A stretch of DNA of 64,000 nt from Geodermatophilus marinus (GCF_003428645.1 NZ_QVQH01000002.1:299622-363621); one strand, 5' to 3'; counted from the first letter of the stretch, positions 24,000 to 33,103 are shown. The notes: a model not told the origin generated them from the sequence alone. Numbers and translations are program-made.

Positions 24000-25120
24000 G
24001 GTCGGATCATCCCAGCCGCCGGCGGGCCCGGCTCGGCCCCGGCCGCCCCGGTCCCGGACGCCTCGGACCCGGACGCCTCGGACCGGCGGGTGTAGGCCGC
24101 CTCCCGGACGGCGTCGTCGGACTCCAGGCCCGCCCCGAGCGCGCCGCCGACGGTCGCCAGCGAGCAGGTGAGCCACGCCAGCGCGAGGTGGTCACCGAAC
24201 CCGGCCGGGTGGCCGAGCGCCCCGGCGAGCACCGGGTCGACCACCAGGAGCAGCGCCCCGGCCAGGGCGAGCACGAACAGCGCCGCGTGGAAGGTGAGGA
24301 CGCCCAGGACGACGGTCGCCACCGTGGCGAGGTCGAACAGCAGCACCTGCTTGCGCCCGCGGCCCCGGGGCACCCGCTCCCAGAGCGCACCGCCCACCAC
24401 CAGGGCGGTGACCACCGCCGCCACCGACCCCAGGGCGATCACGGTCAGCCGGACCCCGCCGTAGGCGTCGGCCAGCACCCACACGTCGGGGGTGACGAGC
24501 GCGAAGACGCCGGCCGCGACCGCGGCGGTCAGGGCCCGGGAGAGCCGGACCGCCAGCCGCCACGGCCGGTTGGCCCGCACCATCCCGAGCAGCAGGGTGA
24601 GGTTGCCCGTCAGCACCCGGGCGGTGAAGCGCACCCCCGCGTCCGCGTCGGCCGGGTCGGTGGCCAGCTCCCGCAGCCGCCGCCCCACGGCGTCCCGGTC
24701 GCCGTCGTCCTCGTCGCCGAGCAGCGTGCGGACCAGCCCGACGGCGACCTCCAGGGCCCGGCGGCGGGTGCCGACCGCGCCCAGCGCCGGCACCGACAGC
24801 AGGCCCACGCCGTGCAGCGGGCTGGCGTGGGCCACCACCGGCCGGCGGGCCACGGTGAGCGGCAGGTCGGTGAGGACCACGGCCAGGTCCCAGTCCTCGG
24901 CCAGCAGCCGGCGGCGGGCGGCGTCGACCAGGTCGTCGTCGTCGGCCGGCGGGCGGGCCAGCGGGTCCTCGACGGTGCGGACCGACCAGCGCACCTGCGG
25001 GTGCCGGGCGGCCAGCACCCGGCCGAGCTCGCCGGCCAGCCGGTCGGCCAGGTCGGCGGCGACCCCGGGCCCGCGGACCAGGCCGAGCTCCACGAGCGGG
25101 GCGGCCGGCGGGGCGCTCAC
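23996..25120 (-). CDS. Uncharacterised membrane protein in BtuFCD operon
   Basis: A 374-residue protein with a soluble N-terminal half (residues 1-190) containing alternating strands and helices such as DWDLAVVLTDLPLTV and VVAHASPLHGVGLLSVPALG. Four to five membrane helices follow (about 195-340), and a variable Glu/Ser/Gly-rich tail. The tail DNA carries a short direct repeat encoding RSEASGSEASG. Family not recognised. GTG 25120 overlaps the ATPase stop and its own stop overlaps the GAF gene start, so it belongs to the transporter transcript. Confidence 0.75.
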   Translation of the reverse strand: MSAPPAAPLVELGLVRGPGVAADLADRLAGELGRVLAARHPQVRWSVRTVEDPLARPPADDDDLVDAARRRLLAEDWDLAVVLTDLPLTVARRPVVAHASPLHGVGLLSVPALGAVGTRRRALEVAVGLVRTLLGDEDDGDRDAVGRRLRELATDPADADAGVRFTARVLTGNLTLLLGMVRANRPWRLAVRLSRALTAAVAAGVFALVTPDVWVLADAYGGVRLTVIALGSVAAVVTALVVGGALWERVPRGRGRKQVLLFDLATVATVVLGVLTFHAALFVLALAGALLLVVDPVLAGALGHPAGFGDHLALAWLTCSLATVGGALGAGLESDDAVREAAYTRRSEASGSEASGTGAAGAEPGPPAAGMIRP

Positions 25121-25923
25121 GCGGCACCGCCCGGTGCGGGGGCCGGCGGGTGCCGCAGCGGGAGGACGGCGGGCCCGTCGGGACCGGCGACCACCCGGGC
25201 CCGGGCGCCGTAGTGCGCGGCCAGCGCGGCGTCGGTCAGCACCTGCGCGGGCGGTCCCTCGGCCACCACCCGCCCGCCGGCCAGCAGCGCCAGCCGGCCG
25301 GCGTACTGCCCGGCCAGGCTGAGGTCGTGCAGCGTGGAGAGGACGGTCAGGCCGTCCTGGCGGCGCAGCCGGTCGACGAGGTCGAGCACCTGCTGGGCGT
25401 GCCCCAGGTCGAGGGCGGCCGTGGGCTCGTCCAGGAGCAGCACCCGCGGTTGCTGGGCCAGGGCCCGGGCCAGCACCGCGCGCTGCTGCTCGCCGCCCGA
25501 GAGCGTCCCTAGCAGGCGGTCGGCCAGGCCGGTGAGCCCCAGCCGCGCCATCACGTCGGTGACCACCGCGGCGTCGCGGGCGCGGGGCGCGGCGAGCAGG
25601 CCCCGGTGCGGCGTGCGGCCCAGCCCCACGTAGTCCCGGGTGGTGACGCCCTCGGGCAGCACCGGCTGCTGCGCGGCGTAGGCCAGCACGAGCGCGCGCC
25701 CGCGCCGGCCGAGCCCGGCGGCCGGGCGGCCGTCGACCCGCACCTCGCCGGCGTGCCGGTGCAGGCCGAGGACGGCGCGCAGCAGCGTCGTCTTCCCCGA
25801 GCCGTTGGGGCCGATGACCGCCGTCCAGCCGCCGGGCTCGACGGTGAGGCGCACGTCGTCGAGGACGCGGGTGCGGCCGTGGGCGGCCGACAGCCCGACC
25901 ACCTCCAGGCGGGCCCCGCTCAC
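25117..25923 (-). CDS. btuD: ABC transporter ATPase, BtuD type
   Basis: A 268-residue ATP-binding subunit of the FecE/BtuD class: Walker A GPNGSGKTT, Q-loop YAAQQPVLP, signature LSGGEQQRAVLARAL, Walker B VLLLDEPTAALD and switch His in STLHDLS. It powers import through the FecCD-type permease encoded immediately upstream, whose stop overlaps this GTG start. The cobalamin riboswitch ahead of the operon points to corrinoid uptake rather than siderophore uptake, but the symbol is inferred from that context. Confidence 0.88.
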   Translation of the reverse strand: MSGARLEVVGLSAAHGRTRVLDDVRLTVEPGGWTAVIGPNGSGKTTLLRAVLGLHRHAGEVRVDGRPAAGLGRRGRALVLAYAAQQPVLPEGVTTRDYVGLGRTPHRGLLAAPRARDAAVVTDVMARLGLTGLADRLLGTLSGGEQQRAVLARALAQQPRVLLLDEPTAALDLGHAQQVLDLVDRLRRQDGLTVLSTLHDLSLAGQYAGRLALLAGGRVVAEGPPAQVLTDAALAAHYGARARVVAGPDGPAVLPLRHPPAPAPGGAA

Positions 25924-27002
25924 CGGCGCCGCGCCCCCGCCCACAGCAGGCCGGCGAAGAACGGCGCCCCGACGAACGCCGTCACCACCCCGAGCGGCAG
26001 CTCGGCCGGGGCGAGCACGACCCGGGCCGCGAGGTCGGCCAGCACCAGGAACGCCGCGCCGGCCAGCAGGGCCACCGGCAGCACCCGGGCGTTGGCCCCG
26101 CCGACCAGCCGGCGCGCCACGTGCGGGACGACGAGGCCGACGAACCCGATCAGGCCGCTGACCGCCACCGCCGCGGCCGTCGCCAGCGAGGCGGCGGCGA
26201 CCACCAGCAGCCGCACCCGTGCCGGGTGCACGCCCAGGGCGCGGGCCTCGTCGTCCCCGACCGCGAGCACGTCGAGGGCGCGGGCGCACAGCAGCAGCAC
26301 GAGGCAGGCCGCCCCCAGGTAGGGCAGCACGAGGACGACGTCGGACCAGGCGGCGCGGCCGAGCTGGCCGAGCAGCCAGCCGTAGACCTCGCGCAGGTCG
26401 TCGGTGTTCTGCTGCTGCACCAGGGTCTGGGCCGCGGCCAGGAAGGAGGCGACGGCGATCCCGGCGAGCAGCAGGGTGGCGGTGTGCGACCCGCCGGCCG
26501 CCGTCCCCAGCGCCAGCGCGGCGCCGACGCCGAGCAGCGCCCCGGCGAACGCGGCCAGCGGCACCACCCCGACCGGACCGACCGAGGCACCCGGCGCCAG
26601 GGCGATGACCAGGGTCGCGCCGAGTCCGGCCCCGGCCGCCGCGCCGAGCAGGTACGGGTCGGCCAGCGGGTTGCGGAACACCCCCTGGTAGGCCGCCCCC
26701 GAGACCGCCAGGGCCGCGCCCACCAACGCGGCCAGCACCACGCGCGGCAGCCGCAGCCGCAGCAGCACCGCGGCCTCCGTGCCGGTCAGCCCGCCGGGGA
26801 CGTCGAGCCCCAGCGGGGCCACGGCCCGGTCGAGCAGGGTCGCCACCACCGCGCCCGGCGGCAGCGGCAGCGCGCCCACCCACACCCCGGCCAGCACCGC
26901 GGCGACCACGGCCGCGCCGGCCCCGGCGAGCACCACCCCGGGGTGGCGGCGGGTGGCGGCCAGGGCACCGGGAGCCCGCGTGCCGCCGGCGGTCACCGTC
27001 AC
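25920..27002 (-). CDS. btuC: FecCD-type ABC permease, BtuC type
   Basis: A 360-residue polytopic protein (about ten helices) of the FecCD family. Diagnostic blocks are LLRLRLPRVVLAALVGAALAV, GAAYQGVFRNPLADPYLLG and the coupling region ARALGVHPARVRLL followed by GLIGFVGLVVPHVARRL. It forms the membrane channel for the vitamin/metal-chelate importer. GTG 27002 is 6 nt after the binding-protein stop and the frame overlaps the ATPase gene downstream. Specificity is assigned from the upstream cobalamin riboswitch. Confidence 0.88.
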   Translation of the reverse strand: MTVTAGGTRAPGALAATRRHPGVVLAGAGAAVVAAVLAGVWVGALPLPPGAVVATLLDRAVAPLGLDVPGGLTGTEAAVLLRLRLPRVVLAALVGAALAVSGAAYQGVFRNPLADPYLLGAAAGAGLGATLVIALAPGASVGPVGVVPLAAFAGALLGVGAALALGTAAGGSHTATLLLAGIAVASFLAAAQTLVQQQNTDDLREVYGWLLGQLGRAAWSDVVLVLPYLGAACLVLLLCARALDVLAVGDDEARALGVHPARVRLLVVAAASLATAAAVAVSGLIGFVGLVVPHVARRLVGGANARVLPVALLAGAAFLVLADLAARVVLAPAELPLGVVTAFVGAPFFAGLLWAGARRR

Positions 27003-27007
27003 GCGGC

Positions 27008-27946
27008 TCAGCCCCGCAGCGCGCCGGCCACCGCCTCGGCGAGGTCGGCGACCCGCGGGCCCCAGCGCGAGGCGACCGCGTCGTCCACCTCGAGCACGCG
27101 GCCCTCCTGGACGGCGGGGACGGTGTCGAACGCCGGCCGCTGGGCCAGCGTCGCGGCGGTCTCCCCGCAGCACGCGGTGTCGGCGAGCACCACGAGGTCC
27201 GGCGCCCGGCCCACGACGTACTCGGCCGACAGCTGCGGGTACCCACCGGCCTGGTCGGCCGCGCCGTCGGCGATGTTCTCCAGGCCGAACAGGGAGTAGA
27301 CGCCGCCGATGAAGGTGTCGCTGGTCGCGGAGTAGTAGCTCGGGTCCAGCTCGTGGTAGACGCGCATGCCCGCGGCGTCGTCGGGCACCGACCCGACCGC
27401 CGCGTCGATGCGCTCCTGCACGTCGGCGACGACCTCGGCGGCCTCCTGGGGGTGCCCGGTGGCCGCGCCGAGGGCCCGGATCTGGTCGTAGGCCTCCTCG
27501 AGGTCGTCGGCGGCGCCGAGCAGCAGCGTGGGGATCCCCAGCGCGTCGAGGGAGTCGACGACGCCGTTCAGGTCGTCGCTGAGGACGACGAGGTCGGGCT
27601 CGTACCCGGCGATCGCCTCGGCGCTCGGGGTGAAGGCCGACAGGTCGGTCGTCGGGGCCCCGGCCGGGAAGTCGGAGGTGCTGTCCACCGCCTCGACCTG
27701 GTCCCCGGCGCCGACGGCGAAGAGCATCTCCGTGGCGGTGGCCGACATCGACACGACGGCCTCGGGTCGCTCGTCCAGGGTCAGCTCGCCGTCGTCCCCG
27801 GTGACCGTGACGGGGAAGGCGTTCCCCGAGGACGGGGCCTCGGGGACCACGGCGCCCGGCTCGGCGTCGTCCCCACAGGCGGGGAGGGCGAGCACGAGGG
27901 GCAGGAGCAGCGCGGCGGCGGAGAGCCGGCGGGGGGTGCGGGACAA
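27008..27946 (-). CDS. btuF: Cobalamin-type ABC substrate-binding lipoprotein
   Basis: A 312-residue class III binding protein (peripla_BP_2) with lipobox LALPACGDD near residue 25. Conserved strands are RPEAVVSMSATATEMLFAVG in lobe 1 and PDLVVLADTACCGETAATL in lobe 2. It captures the ligand outside the membrane for the BtuCD-like importer. I choose TTG 27946 because GGAGAGG lies upstream and it starts right before the basic residues of the signal peptide. Longer in-frame versions would overlap the riboswitch. The TTG start may lower expression. Confidence 0.87.
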   Translation of the reverse strand: MSRTPRRLSAAALLLPLVLALPACGDDAEPGAVVPEAPSSGNAFPVTVTGDDGELTLDERPEAVVSMSATATEMLFAVGAGDQVEAVDSTSDFPAGAPTTDLSAFTPSAEAIAGYEPDLVVLSDDLNGVVDSLDALGIPTLLLGAADDLEEAYDQIRALGAATGHPQEAAEVVADVQERIDAAVGSVPDDAAGMRVYHELDPSYYSATSDTFIGGVYSLFGLENIADGAADQAGGYPQLSAEYVVGRAPDLVVLADTACCGETAATLAQRPAFDTVPAVQEGRVLEVDDAVASRWGPRVADLAEAVAGALRG

Positions 27947-28024
27947 CGGGGCCTCTCCGGAGGGGCGGCACGCGCCGCCCACGCGGACGCCGGGCGCCCG
28001 GGTGTGCGACCCCTGCCGCGAGGG

Positions 28025-28158
28025 TCGGAACACGGCGCGAGCAGGCGATCTGACTCGGGCCCGTTCTCGGGCCATCACAGCTGCGGGACAGTGCCGGGTT
28101 CCCACCGGACTTCGCTGCGGGCGCGCCACCGGCCGTGGGCCGGCCAGGCGACGGTACC
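28025..28158 (-). ncRNA. Cobalamin riboswitch
   Basis: The 5' region of the transporter operon carries the cobalamin riboswitch core on the minus strand. It has GAAGTCCGGTGGGAACCCGG (complement of 28097-28116), the B12 box GCACTGTCCCGCAGCTGTGA (28075-28094 complement) and a downstream GAGTCAGA (28049-28056). Adenosylcobalamin binding should repress the operon, probably by masking the ribosome binding site since no clear intrinsic terminator is visible. Exact ends are estimates; the core motifs are clear. It lies between glgA and the binding-protein gene. Confidence 0.88.
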
Positions 28159-28169
28159 AGCGCCGCTGG

Positions 28170-29342
28170 TCAGCCCCGGCCGGCGAGGACGGCGGCGTAG
28201 ACCTCCACCGTCTGCCGGGCGATCGCCGGCCAGCCGAACTCGGCGAGCACCCGCTCGCGCCCGGCCGCCCCCATCGCCGCGGCCCGCGCCGGGTCGGCGA
28301 GCAGCTCGGCCACCCGCGCGGCGAGCCCGGCCTCGAAGGCCGCGGTGTCCCCGGGGTCGTAGGGGACGAGCAGGCCCGTGCGGCCGTCGTCCACCACCTC
28401 GGGGATGCCCCCGACCGCGCTGGCGACCACGGCGGTCGCGCAGGCGGCGGCCTCCAGGTTCACGATGCCCAGCGGCTCGTACACCGACGGGACGACGAAC
28501 ACCGTGGCCCCGGTGATCAGCGGGACGAGCTGCTCGCGCGGCAGCATGGCCTCGATCCACACCACGCCGTCCCGGCGCTCCTGCAGCGCGGCCACCGCGT
28601 CGGCGACCTGGCGGCGCTCCTCGGGGGTGTCGGCCGCGCCCGCGCACAGCACCAGGCCGGCCTCGGCGGGCAGCTGCTCGGCGGCGGCGAGCAGGTGGGT
28701 CACGCCCTTCTGGCGGGTGATCCGGCCGACGAACAGCGCGTAGGGCCGGTCGGGGTCCACGCCCAGCGACCGGACGACGTCCGGGTCGGCCACCGGGCGG
28801 TAGGCCTGGGCGTCCACGCCGTTGCCCACGACGTGCACCCGCGCCGGGTCCAGGTCGGGGTAGGCGTCGAGCACGTCGGCGCGCATGCCGTTGCTGACCG
28901 CGATCACCGCGTCGGCGGCGAGGTAGGCGGTGCGCTCCACCCAGGAGGAGAGCCGGTAGCCGCCGCCGAGCTGGTCGGCCTTCCACGGCCGGCGCGGTTC
29001 GAGCGAGTGCGCGGTGACCACGTGCGGGGTGCCGTGCACCAGCCCGGCGAACAGGCCCGCCCCGTTGGCGTACCAGGTGTGGCTGTGCACCAGGTCGACC
29101 CCGGCCAGGGCGCCGGCGATCTCCACGTCGACCCCGAGCGCCTGCAGCGCGCCGTTGGCCTCGCGCAGGCCCGCCGGGACCGCGTGCCCGACCGCGTCGG
29201 CCCGCTCGCCGCCGAAGCAGTGGACGTCGACGCGCGGGCCGTCCTCCAGCCCGCGGAGGGCGGCGGCGAGGTGCTCGACGTGGACGCCGGCCCCGCCGTA
29301 GACGTCCGGGGGCCACTCGCGGGTCACGATCCCGATGTGCAC
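28170..29342 (-). CDS. glgA: Glycogen synthase / alpha-maltose-1-phosphate synthase, actinobacterial type (GT4)
   Basis: A 390-residue GT4 glycosyltransferase of the actinobacterial glgA class, called GlgM in mycobacteria where it makes maltose-1-phosphate from ADP-glucose. It has REWPPDVYGGAGVHVEHLA at the N-terminus, the GT-B linker DLVHSHTWYANGAG, FVGRITRQKGVTHLL, and the EX7E-type site PSVYEPLGIVNLEA. GTG 29342 lies 6 nt after TAGGGT, suggesting a leaderless transcript. It diverges from glgC, which supplies its ADP-glucose substrate. Confidence 0.93.
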   Translation of the reverse strand: MHIGIVTREWPPDVYGGAGVHVEHLAAALRGLEDGPRVDVHCFGGERADAVGHAVPAGLREANGALQALGVDVEIAGALAGVDLVHSHTWYANGAGLFAGLVHGTPHVVTAHSLEPRRPWKADQLGGGYRLSSWVERTAYLAADAVIAVSNGMRADVLDAYPDLDPARVHVVGNGVDAQAYRPVADPDVVRSLGVDPDRPYALFVGRITRQKGVTHLLAAAEQLPAEAGLVLCAGAADTPEERRQVADAVAALQERRDGVVWIEAMLPREQLVPLITGATVFVVPSVYEPLGIVNLEAAACATAVVASAVGGIPEVVDDGRTGLLVPYDPGDTAAFEAGLAARVAELLADPARAAAMGAAGRERVLAEFGWPAIARQTVEVYAAVLAGRG

Positions 29343-29348
29343 GCGGTC

Positions 29349-29354
29349 ACCCTA
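29349..29354 (-). promoter_or_regulatory. -10 element, leaderless glgA
   Basis: TAGGGT on the minus strand ending 6 nt before the glgA GTG start. Confidence 0.5.
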
Positions 29355-29377
29355 AGAGGACCCCGTCCTCCTCACCG

Positions 29378-29444
29378 CTCGCGGGCTCGCGGCGAGCCTC
29401 TGGACGGGGCCGCCGCTGCCCCCGCCCCTCGCGGGCTCGCGGCG
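29378..29444. repeat. 50-bp-spaced direct repeat between glgA and glgC
   Basis: The 17-mer CTCGCGGGCTCGCGGCG occurs at 29378-29394 and again at 29428-29444, exactly 50 bases apart, with similar flanks. It lies in the shared regulatory region of the divergent glg genes. It may be a duplicated operator or a decayed repeat unit. Confidence 0.6.
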
Positions 29445-29536
29445 GGACCCTGCAGGGGGGGCCGCGCAGGTGAACCGGGGGGTCCCCTGAACGGGCGCCG
29501 GTGCCCTGCGGGGGCGCGGCGGCCCTGGCCAGGGAC

Positions 29537-29542
29537 TAGGTT
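29537..29542 (+). promoter_or_regulatory. -10 element, leaderless glgC
   Basis: TAGGTT ending 6 nt before the glgC ATG, with no ribosome binding site between. Confidence 0.5.
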
Positions 29543-29548
29543 GCGGGC

Positions 29549-30769
29549 ATGCGCGGCGGTCCTCGGGTTCTCGGCATCGTCCTCGCCGGTGGTGAGGGCA
29601 AGCGGCTCGCGCCCCTGACGCAGGACCGGGCCAAGCCCGCGGTGCCCTTCGGGGGCAACTACCGGCTCATCGACTTCGTGCTCTCGAACCTGGTCAACGC
29701 CGACATCCGGCAGATCGCCGTCCTCACCCAGTACAAGAGCCACAGCCTCGACCGGCACATCACCACCACGTGGCGGCTCTCGCAGCTGCTGGGCAACTAC
29801 ATCACCCCCGTGCCGGCGCAGCAGCGCCTCGGCCCGCGCTGGTACATGGGCAGCGCCGACGCCATCTTCCAGAGCCTGAACCTCATCTACGACGCCCGGC
29901 CCGACATCGTCGTCGTCTTCGGCGCCGACCACGTCTACCGCATGGACCCGGCGCAGATGATCGACCAGCACCTGCAGACCGGGGCCGGCGTCACCATCGC
30001 GGGGTTGCGGGTGCCCCGGGTGGAGGCCACCGAGTTCGGGGTCATCGACGCCGACGCCGAGGGGCGGGTGCGCGGCTTCCTGGAGAAGCCCGCGGACCCG
30101 CCGGGGCTGCCCGACTCGCCCGAGGAGAGCTTCGCCTCCATGGGCAACTACGTCTTCACCACCGACGCCCTGCTCGAGGCCCTGCGGGTCGACGCCGAGG
30201 ACCAGCACTCGGTGCACGACATGGGCGGCTCGATCATGCCGATGCTGGCCGACGAGGGCCGGGCCTGGGTCTACGACTTCTCCACCAACGTCGTCCCCGG
30301 CGCCACCGAGCGCGACCACGGGTACTGGCGCGACGTCGGGACCATCGACAGCTACTTCGACGCCCACATGGACCTCGTGTCGGTGACCCCCATCTTCAAC
30401 CTCTACAACGACCGCTGGCCGATCCTCACGCTGCCGCCGCAGCAGCCCCCGGCGAAGTTCGTCCTCGGCGGGCGGGCCGAGGAGTCGATGGTCAGCGCCG
30501 GGGTGATCATCGGCGGCGGGTCCGTGCACAACTCCGTGATCTCCCCGGGTGTGCGGGTGGAGCGGGGCGCGCGGGTCGAGGACAGCGTGCTCATGGACGG
30601 CGTCCACGTCGGCGAGGGGGCCTACGTGCGGCGGGCGATCCTCGACAAGAACGTCGTCGTGCCCGCGTGGGCCCGCGTCGGCGTGGACGTCATCGGCGAC
30701 GCCGACCGCTACCACGTCAGCCCCGGCGGGGTCACCGTGCTCGGCAAGGGCGCCCGGGCCCACGTGTGA
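29549..30769 (+). CDS. glgC: Glucose-1-phosphate adenylyltransferase
   Basis: A 406-residue ADP-glucose pyrophosphorylase. The N-terminal nucleotidyltransferase domain has [31 protein letters not shown], the WYMGSADA substrate loop and [17 protein letters not shown] is the sugar-binding Lys region. The C-terminal left-handed beta-helix follows ([20 protein letters not shown], then [10 protein letters not shown]). It makes ADP-glucose from glucose-1-phosphate and ATP for glycogen and maltosyl phosphate synthesis. The ATG lies 6 nt after a -10 hexamer. It is divergent from glgA. Confidence 0.96.
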   Translation: MRGGPRVLGIVLAGGEGKRLAPLTQDRAKPAVPFGGNYRLIDFVLSNLVNADIRQIAVLTQYKSHSLDRHITTTWRLSQLLGNYITPVPAQQRLGPRWYMGSADAIFQSLNLIYDARPDIVVVFGADHVYRMDPAQMIDQHLQTGAGVTIAGLRVPRVEATEFGVIDADAEGRVRGFLEKPADPPGLPDSPEESFASMGNYVFTTDALLEALRVDAEDQHSVHDMGGSIMPMLADEGRAWVYDFSTNVVPGATERDHGYWRDVGTIDSYFDAHMDLVSVTPIFNLYNDRWPILTLPPQQPPAKFVLGGRAEESMVSAGVIIGGGSVHNSVISPGVRVERGARVEDSVLMDGVHVGEGAYVRRAILDKNVVVPAWARVGVDVIGDADRYHVSPGGVTVLGKGARAHV

Positions 30770-30791
30770 GGCCCGCCCGCGGACGGCGGCC

Positions 30792-31301
30792 GTGCGCCCC
30801 CTGATCGTCACGTTGCTGCTCGGGGGGCAGGCCCAGGCCCGCTTCGACCGGCTGCGCGCCGCGCACTTCCCGCCGGAGCGCAACCACCTCGCCGCGCACG
30901 TGACGCTCTTCCACGCGCTGCCCGGGGAGGACGCCGAGGCCGTCACCGCCGACCTCGCCGCCGCCGCGCACCGCCCCGCCTTCGAGGTGGCCGTCACCGG
31001 GCTGCGCTCGCTGGGCCGCGGCGTGGCCTACACCCTCGAGTCCGCCGAGCTCGCCGCCCTGCGCGCGGGGCTGGCCGCCCGCTGGGCCGACCGGCTCACC
31101 CCGCAGGACCGGCAGCCGCACCGGCCGCACGTCACCGTGCAGAACAAGGTGGACCCGGCCGCCGCCCGAGCCCTGCTGGCCGACCTCTCGGCCGCGTTCG
31201 TCCCCGAGCGGGTGCCCGCGCGGGGACTCGGGCTGTGGCGCTACGCCGGCGGCCCGTGGGAGCCGGTCGCCGAGTTCCCGTTCGCCCCCGACCGCACCTG
31301 A
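30792..31301 (+). CDS. 2'-5' RNA ligase/2H phosphoesterase-family protein
   Basis: A 169-residue protein with the two HxT motifs that define the 2H phosphoesterase superfamily: HVTLFH near residue 36 and HVTVQN near residue 115, in the usual spacing. Relatives hydrolyse or ligate 2',5' or cyclic phosphate bonds in RNA and nucleotides; the substrate is unknown. GTG 30792 follows glgC by 22 bases on the same strand, so cotranscription is possible. Confidence 0.82.
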   Translation: MRPLIVTLLLGGQAQARFDRLRAAHFPPERNHLAAHVTLFHALPGEDAEAVTADLAAAAHRPAFEVAVTGLRSLGRGVAYTLESAELAALRAGLAARWADRLTPQDRQPHRPHVTVQNKVDPAAARALLADLSAAFVPERVPARGLGLWRYAGGPWEPVAEFPFAPDRT

Positions 31302-31335
31302 GGCGAGGTTGCCCGGCGGCCCCACCCTGCTGAAC

Positions 31336-31341
31336 TACTCT
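31336..31341 (+). promoter_or_regulatory. -10 element, leaderless methyltransferase gene
   Basis: TACTCT ending 6 nt before ATG 31348. It argues against the in-frame TTG at 31309 as the start. Confidence 0.45.
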
Positions 31342-31347
31342 CAGTAC

Positions 31348-32325
31348 ATGCGCCGTCACGCTAGTGCCATGATCCGGACCGTGCCCGTCGCCCGGCGGGT
31401 GGTGGACCGGCGCAGGGCGGCGGCAGCGGAGGTCGAGTCGTTGCACCGCGAGGTGGAGCGCCTGCGTGCCGATCTGGCGACCGCGGCCCGTGCGGCCTCC
31501 GTCGGCGAGTACCCGGTGGGCCACTTCCACTCGCCGGTCCCCGACATGGACGACGTCTGGGCGCGGGAGGCGGCGCTGTGGGCATCGCGGGACGACGTGC
31601 CGGGCATCGACCTGCACGCCGACGAGCAGCTCGCCCTCGCCGGCCGACTGGCCGACCTGGCGGCGGAGCACCCCTGGCAGGACGGGCACGCGCTCCGGTA
31701 CCGCATGGACAACCACATGTTCGCCCGGGGGGATGCGCTGGTCCTCTACGCGATGCTGCGCCTGCACCGGCCGCCGCGCGTGGTGGAGGTCGGCTCCGGC
31801 TTCAGCTCCGCCCTGATGCTGGACACCGACGACACCCACTTCCGCAGCAGGACGGAGTTCACGTTCATCGACCCCCACCCGGAGCGGCTGCACGGCCTCC
31901 TGTCCGACCGCGACCGGCAACGGGTCACGGTGATCGAGGAGCGGGCCGAGTTGCTCGACCCCGTCGTCTTCTCCGGTCTGCGGGCCGGTGACCTCCTGTT
32001 CATCGACTCGTCGCACGTCTCCCGCATCGGGTCCGACGTGAACCACCTCTTCCTGGAGGTGCTGCCGCGGCTGCCCGCCGGGGTCCTCGTGCACGTCCAC
32101 GACATCCCCTGGCCGTTCGAGTACTGGAAGCACTGGGTCGCCCAGGGGCGCTACTGGAACGAGGCGTACCTCCTGCGGGCCCTGCTCACGGACAACCCGA
32201 GGTTCCGGGTGCTGTGGTTCTCGGCCTACCTGATGAGCGAGCACCGGGAGGTGCTCGAGGCGCGCTGGCCGGACTTCGGGGCCCGCAAGGGCGACGGCGC
32301 GTCGATCTGGCTGACGACCGTCTGA
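31348..32325 (+). CDS. Class I SAM-dependent methyltransferase-like protein
   Basis: A 325-residue protein. After a basic, coiled-coil-prone N-terminus (EVESLHREVERLRADLATAA) comes a Rossmann methyltransferase fold: PRVVEVGSGFSSALML (motif I), FTFIDPHPERL with an acidic SAM-ribose ligand, and DLLFIDSSHVSRIGSDVNHL. The Methyltransf_24-like order suits enzymes seen in polysaccharide or antibiotic modification. The substrate is unknown. ATG 31348 is preferred because a TACTCT -10 lies 6 nt upstream. The local base composition is slightly less GC-rich than its neighbours, hinting at later acquisition between glgC and sigE. Confidence 0.8.
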   Translation: MRRHASAMIRTVPVARRVVDRRRAAAAEVESLHREVERLRADLATAARAASVGEYPVGHFHSPVPDMDDVWAREAALWASRDDVPGIDLHADEQLALAGRLADLAAEHPWQDGHALRYRMDNHMFARGDALVLYAMLRLHRPPRVVEVGSGFSSALMLDTDDTHFRSRTEFTFIDPHPERLHGLLSDRDRQRVTVIEERAELLDPVVFSGLRAGDLLFIDSSHVSRIGSDVNHLFLEVLPRLPAGVLVHVHDIPWPFEYWKHWVAQGRYWNEAYLLRALLTDNPRFRVLWFSAYLMSEHREVLEARWPDFGARKGDGASIWLTTV

Positions 32326-32350
32326 TCGGACCCCCGGCTGCCGCGGGCGG

Positions 32351-32995
32351 TCAGCGGCGGCGGGTGGCCACCAGCAGCCCGGCCCCGATGGGGAGGACGG
32401 CGGAGGTGAGGTCCTCGTGCTCGCGCACCGTGCGGGCCAGCTCGCGCCAGGCCACCGTCTGCTCGTCGCGGGCCGCCCGGTCGGCGATCCGGCCGCCCTC
32501 CAGCAGGCCGTGGCAGGTCAGCGTGCCGCCCACCCGGACCAGGTCGAGCACCGCGGCGAGGTGCCCGGCGTACTCGGTGGGCGGACCGGCGCACACCACC
32601 ATGTCGTAGGCGCCGGGGGACAGCCGCGGGAGCACCTCCGCCGGGGTGCCGAAGATCATCCGCGTCCGGCCGGCCGGGTACCCGGCCTCGCCGAAGGCGC
32701 GCCGGGCGGCGCGCAGCTGCTCGGGGTCGGCGTCCAGCGCGGTGAGGACGCCGTCGGGCCGCATGCCCTGGAGCAGCCACAGCCCGACCACGCCGCCCCC
32801 GCTGCCGATCGACACGACGGCCCGGGCGCCGCCGCCGGCGGCGAGGACGGCCAGCGTGGCCCCCACGGCGGGCTCGACCGGCGGCGGCCCGCCGAGCCGG
32901 GCGGCCCGCGAGCGGGCCGCCACGACCGCCGTCGTCTCGGTGGCGTAGCGGTCGGCCCAGGCGTCGACGCCCGGCCGCGGCGCCCCGGCGGTCAC
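32351..32995 (-). CDS. O-methyltransferase family protein (Rv1220c-like)
   Basis: A 214-residue SAM-dependent methyltransferase of the Methyltransf_3 type: VVSIGSGGGVVGLWLLQGM (motif I), LTALDADPEQLRAARRAF and MVVCAGPPTEYAGHLAAVLDLVRVGG. The same gene sits divergent from sigE in Mycobacterium (Rv1220c), which supports orthology. The substrate is unknown; catechol-like compounds are typical for the family. GTG 32995 gives the family's normal length. The 244-base region to sigE is shared. Confidence 0.88.
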   Translation of the reverse strand: MTAGAPRPGVDAWADRYATETTAVVAARSRAARLGGPPPVEPAVGATLAVLAAGGGARAVVSIGSGGGVVGLWLLQGMRPDGVLTALDADPEQLRAARRAFGEAGYPAGRTRMIFGTPAEVLPRLSPGAYDMVVCAGPPTEYAGHLAAVLDLVRVGGTLTCHGLLEGGRIADRAARDEQTVAWRELARTVREHEDLTSAVLPIGAGLLVATRRR

Positions 32996-33103
32996 CGCCG
33001 CACCCCGCGCGGGGGCGAGGGCCGCCCGCCCGTCGTCCCCGCGTCCGTCATCACCGGGCGAGGGTAGTGGCCGGTGCCGCTCCGCCCGGCGGCGCCGCGC
33101 AGC

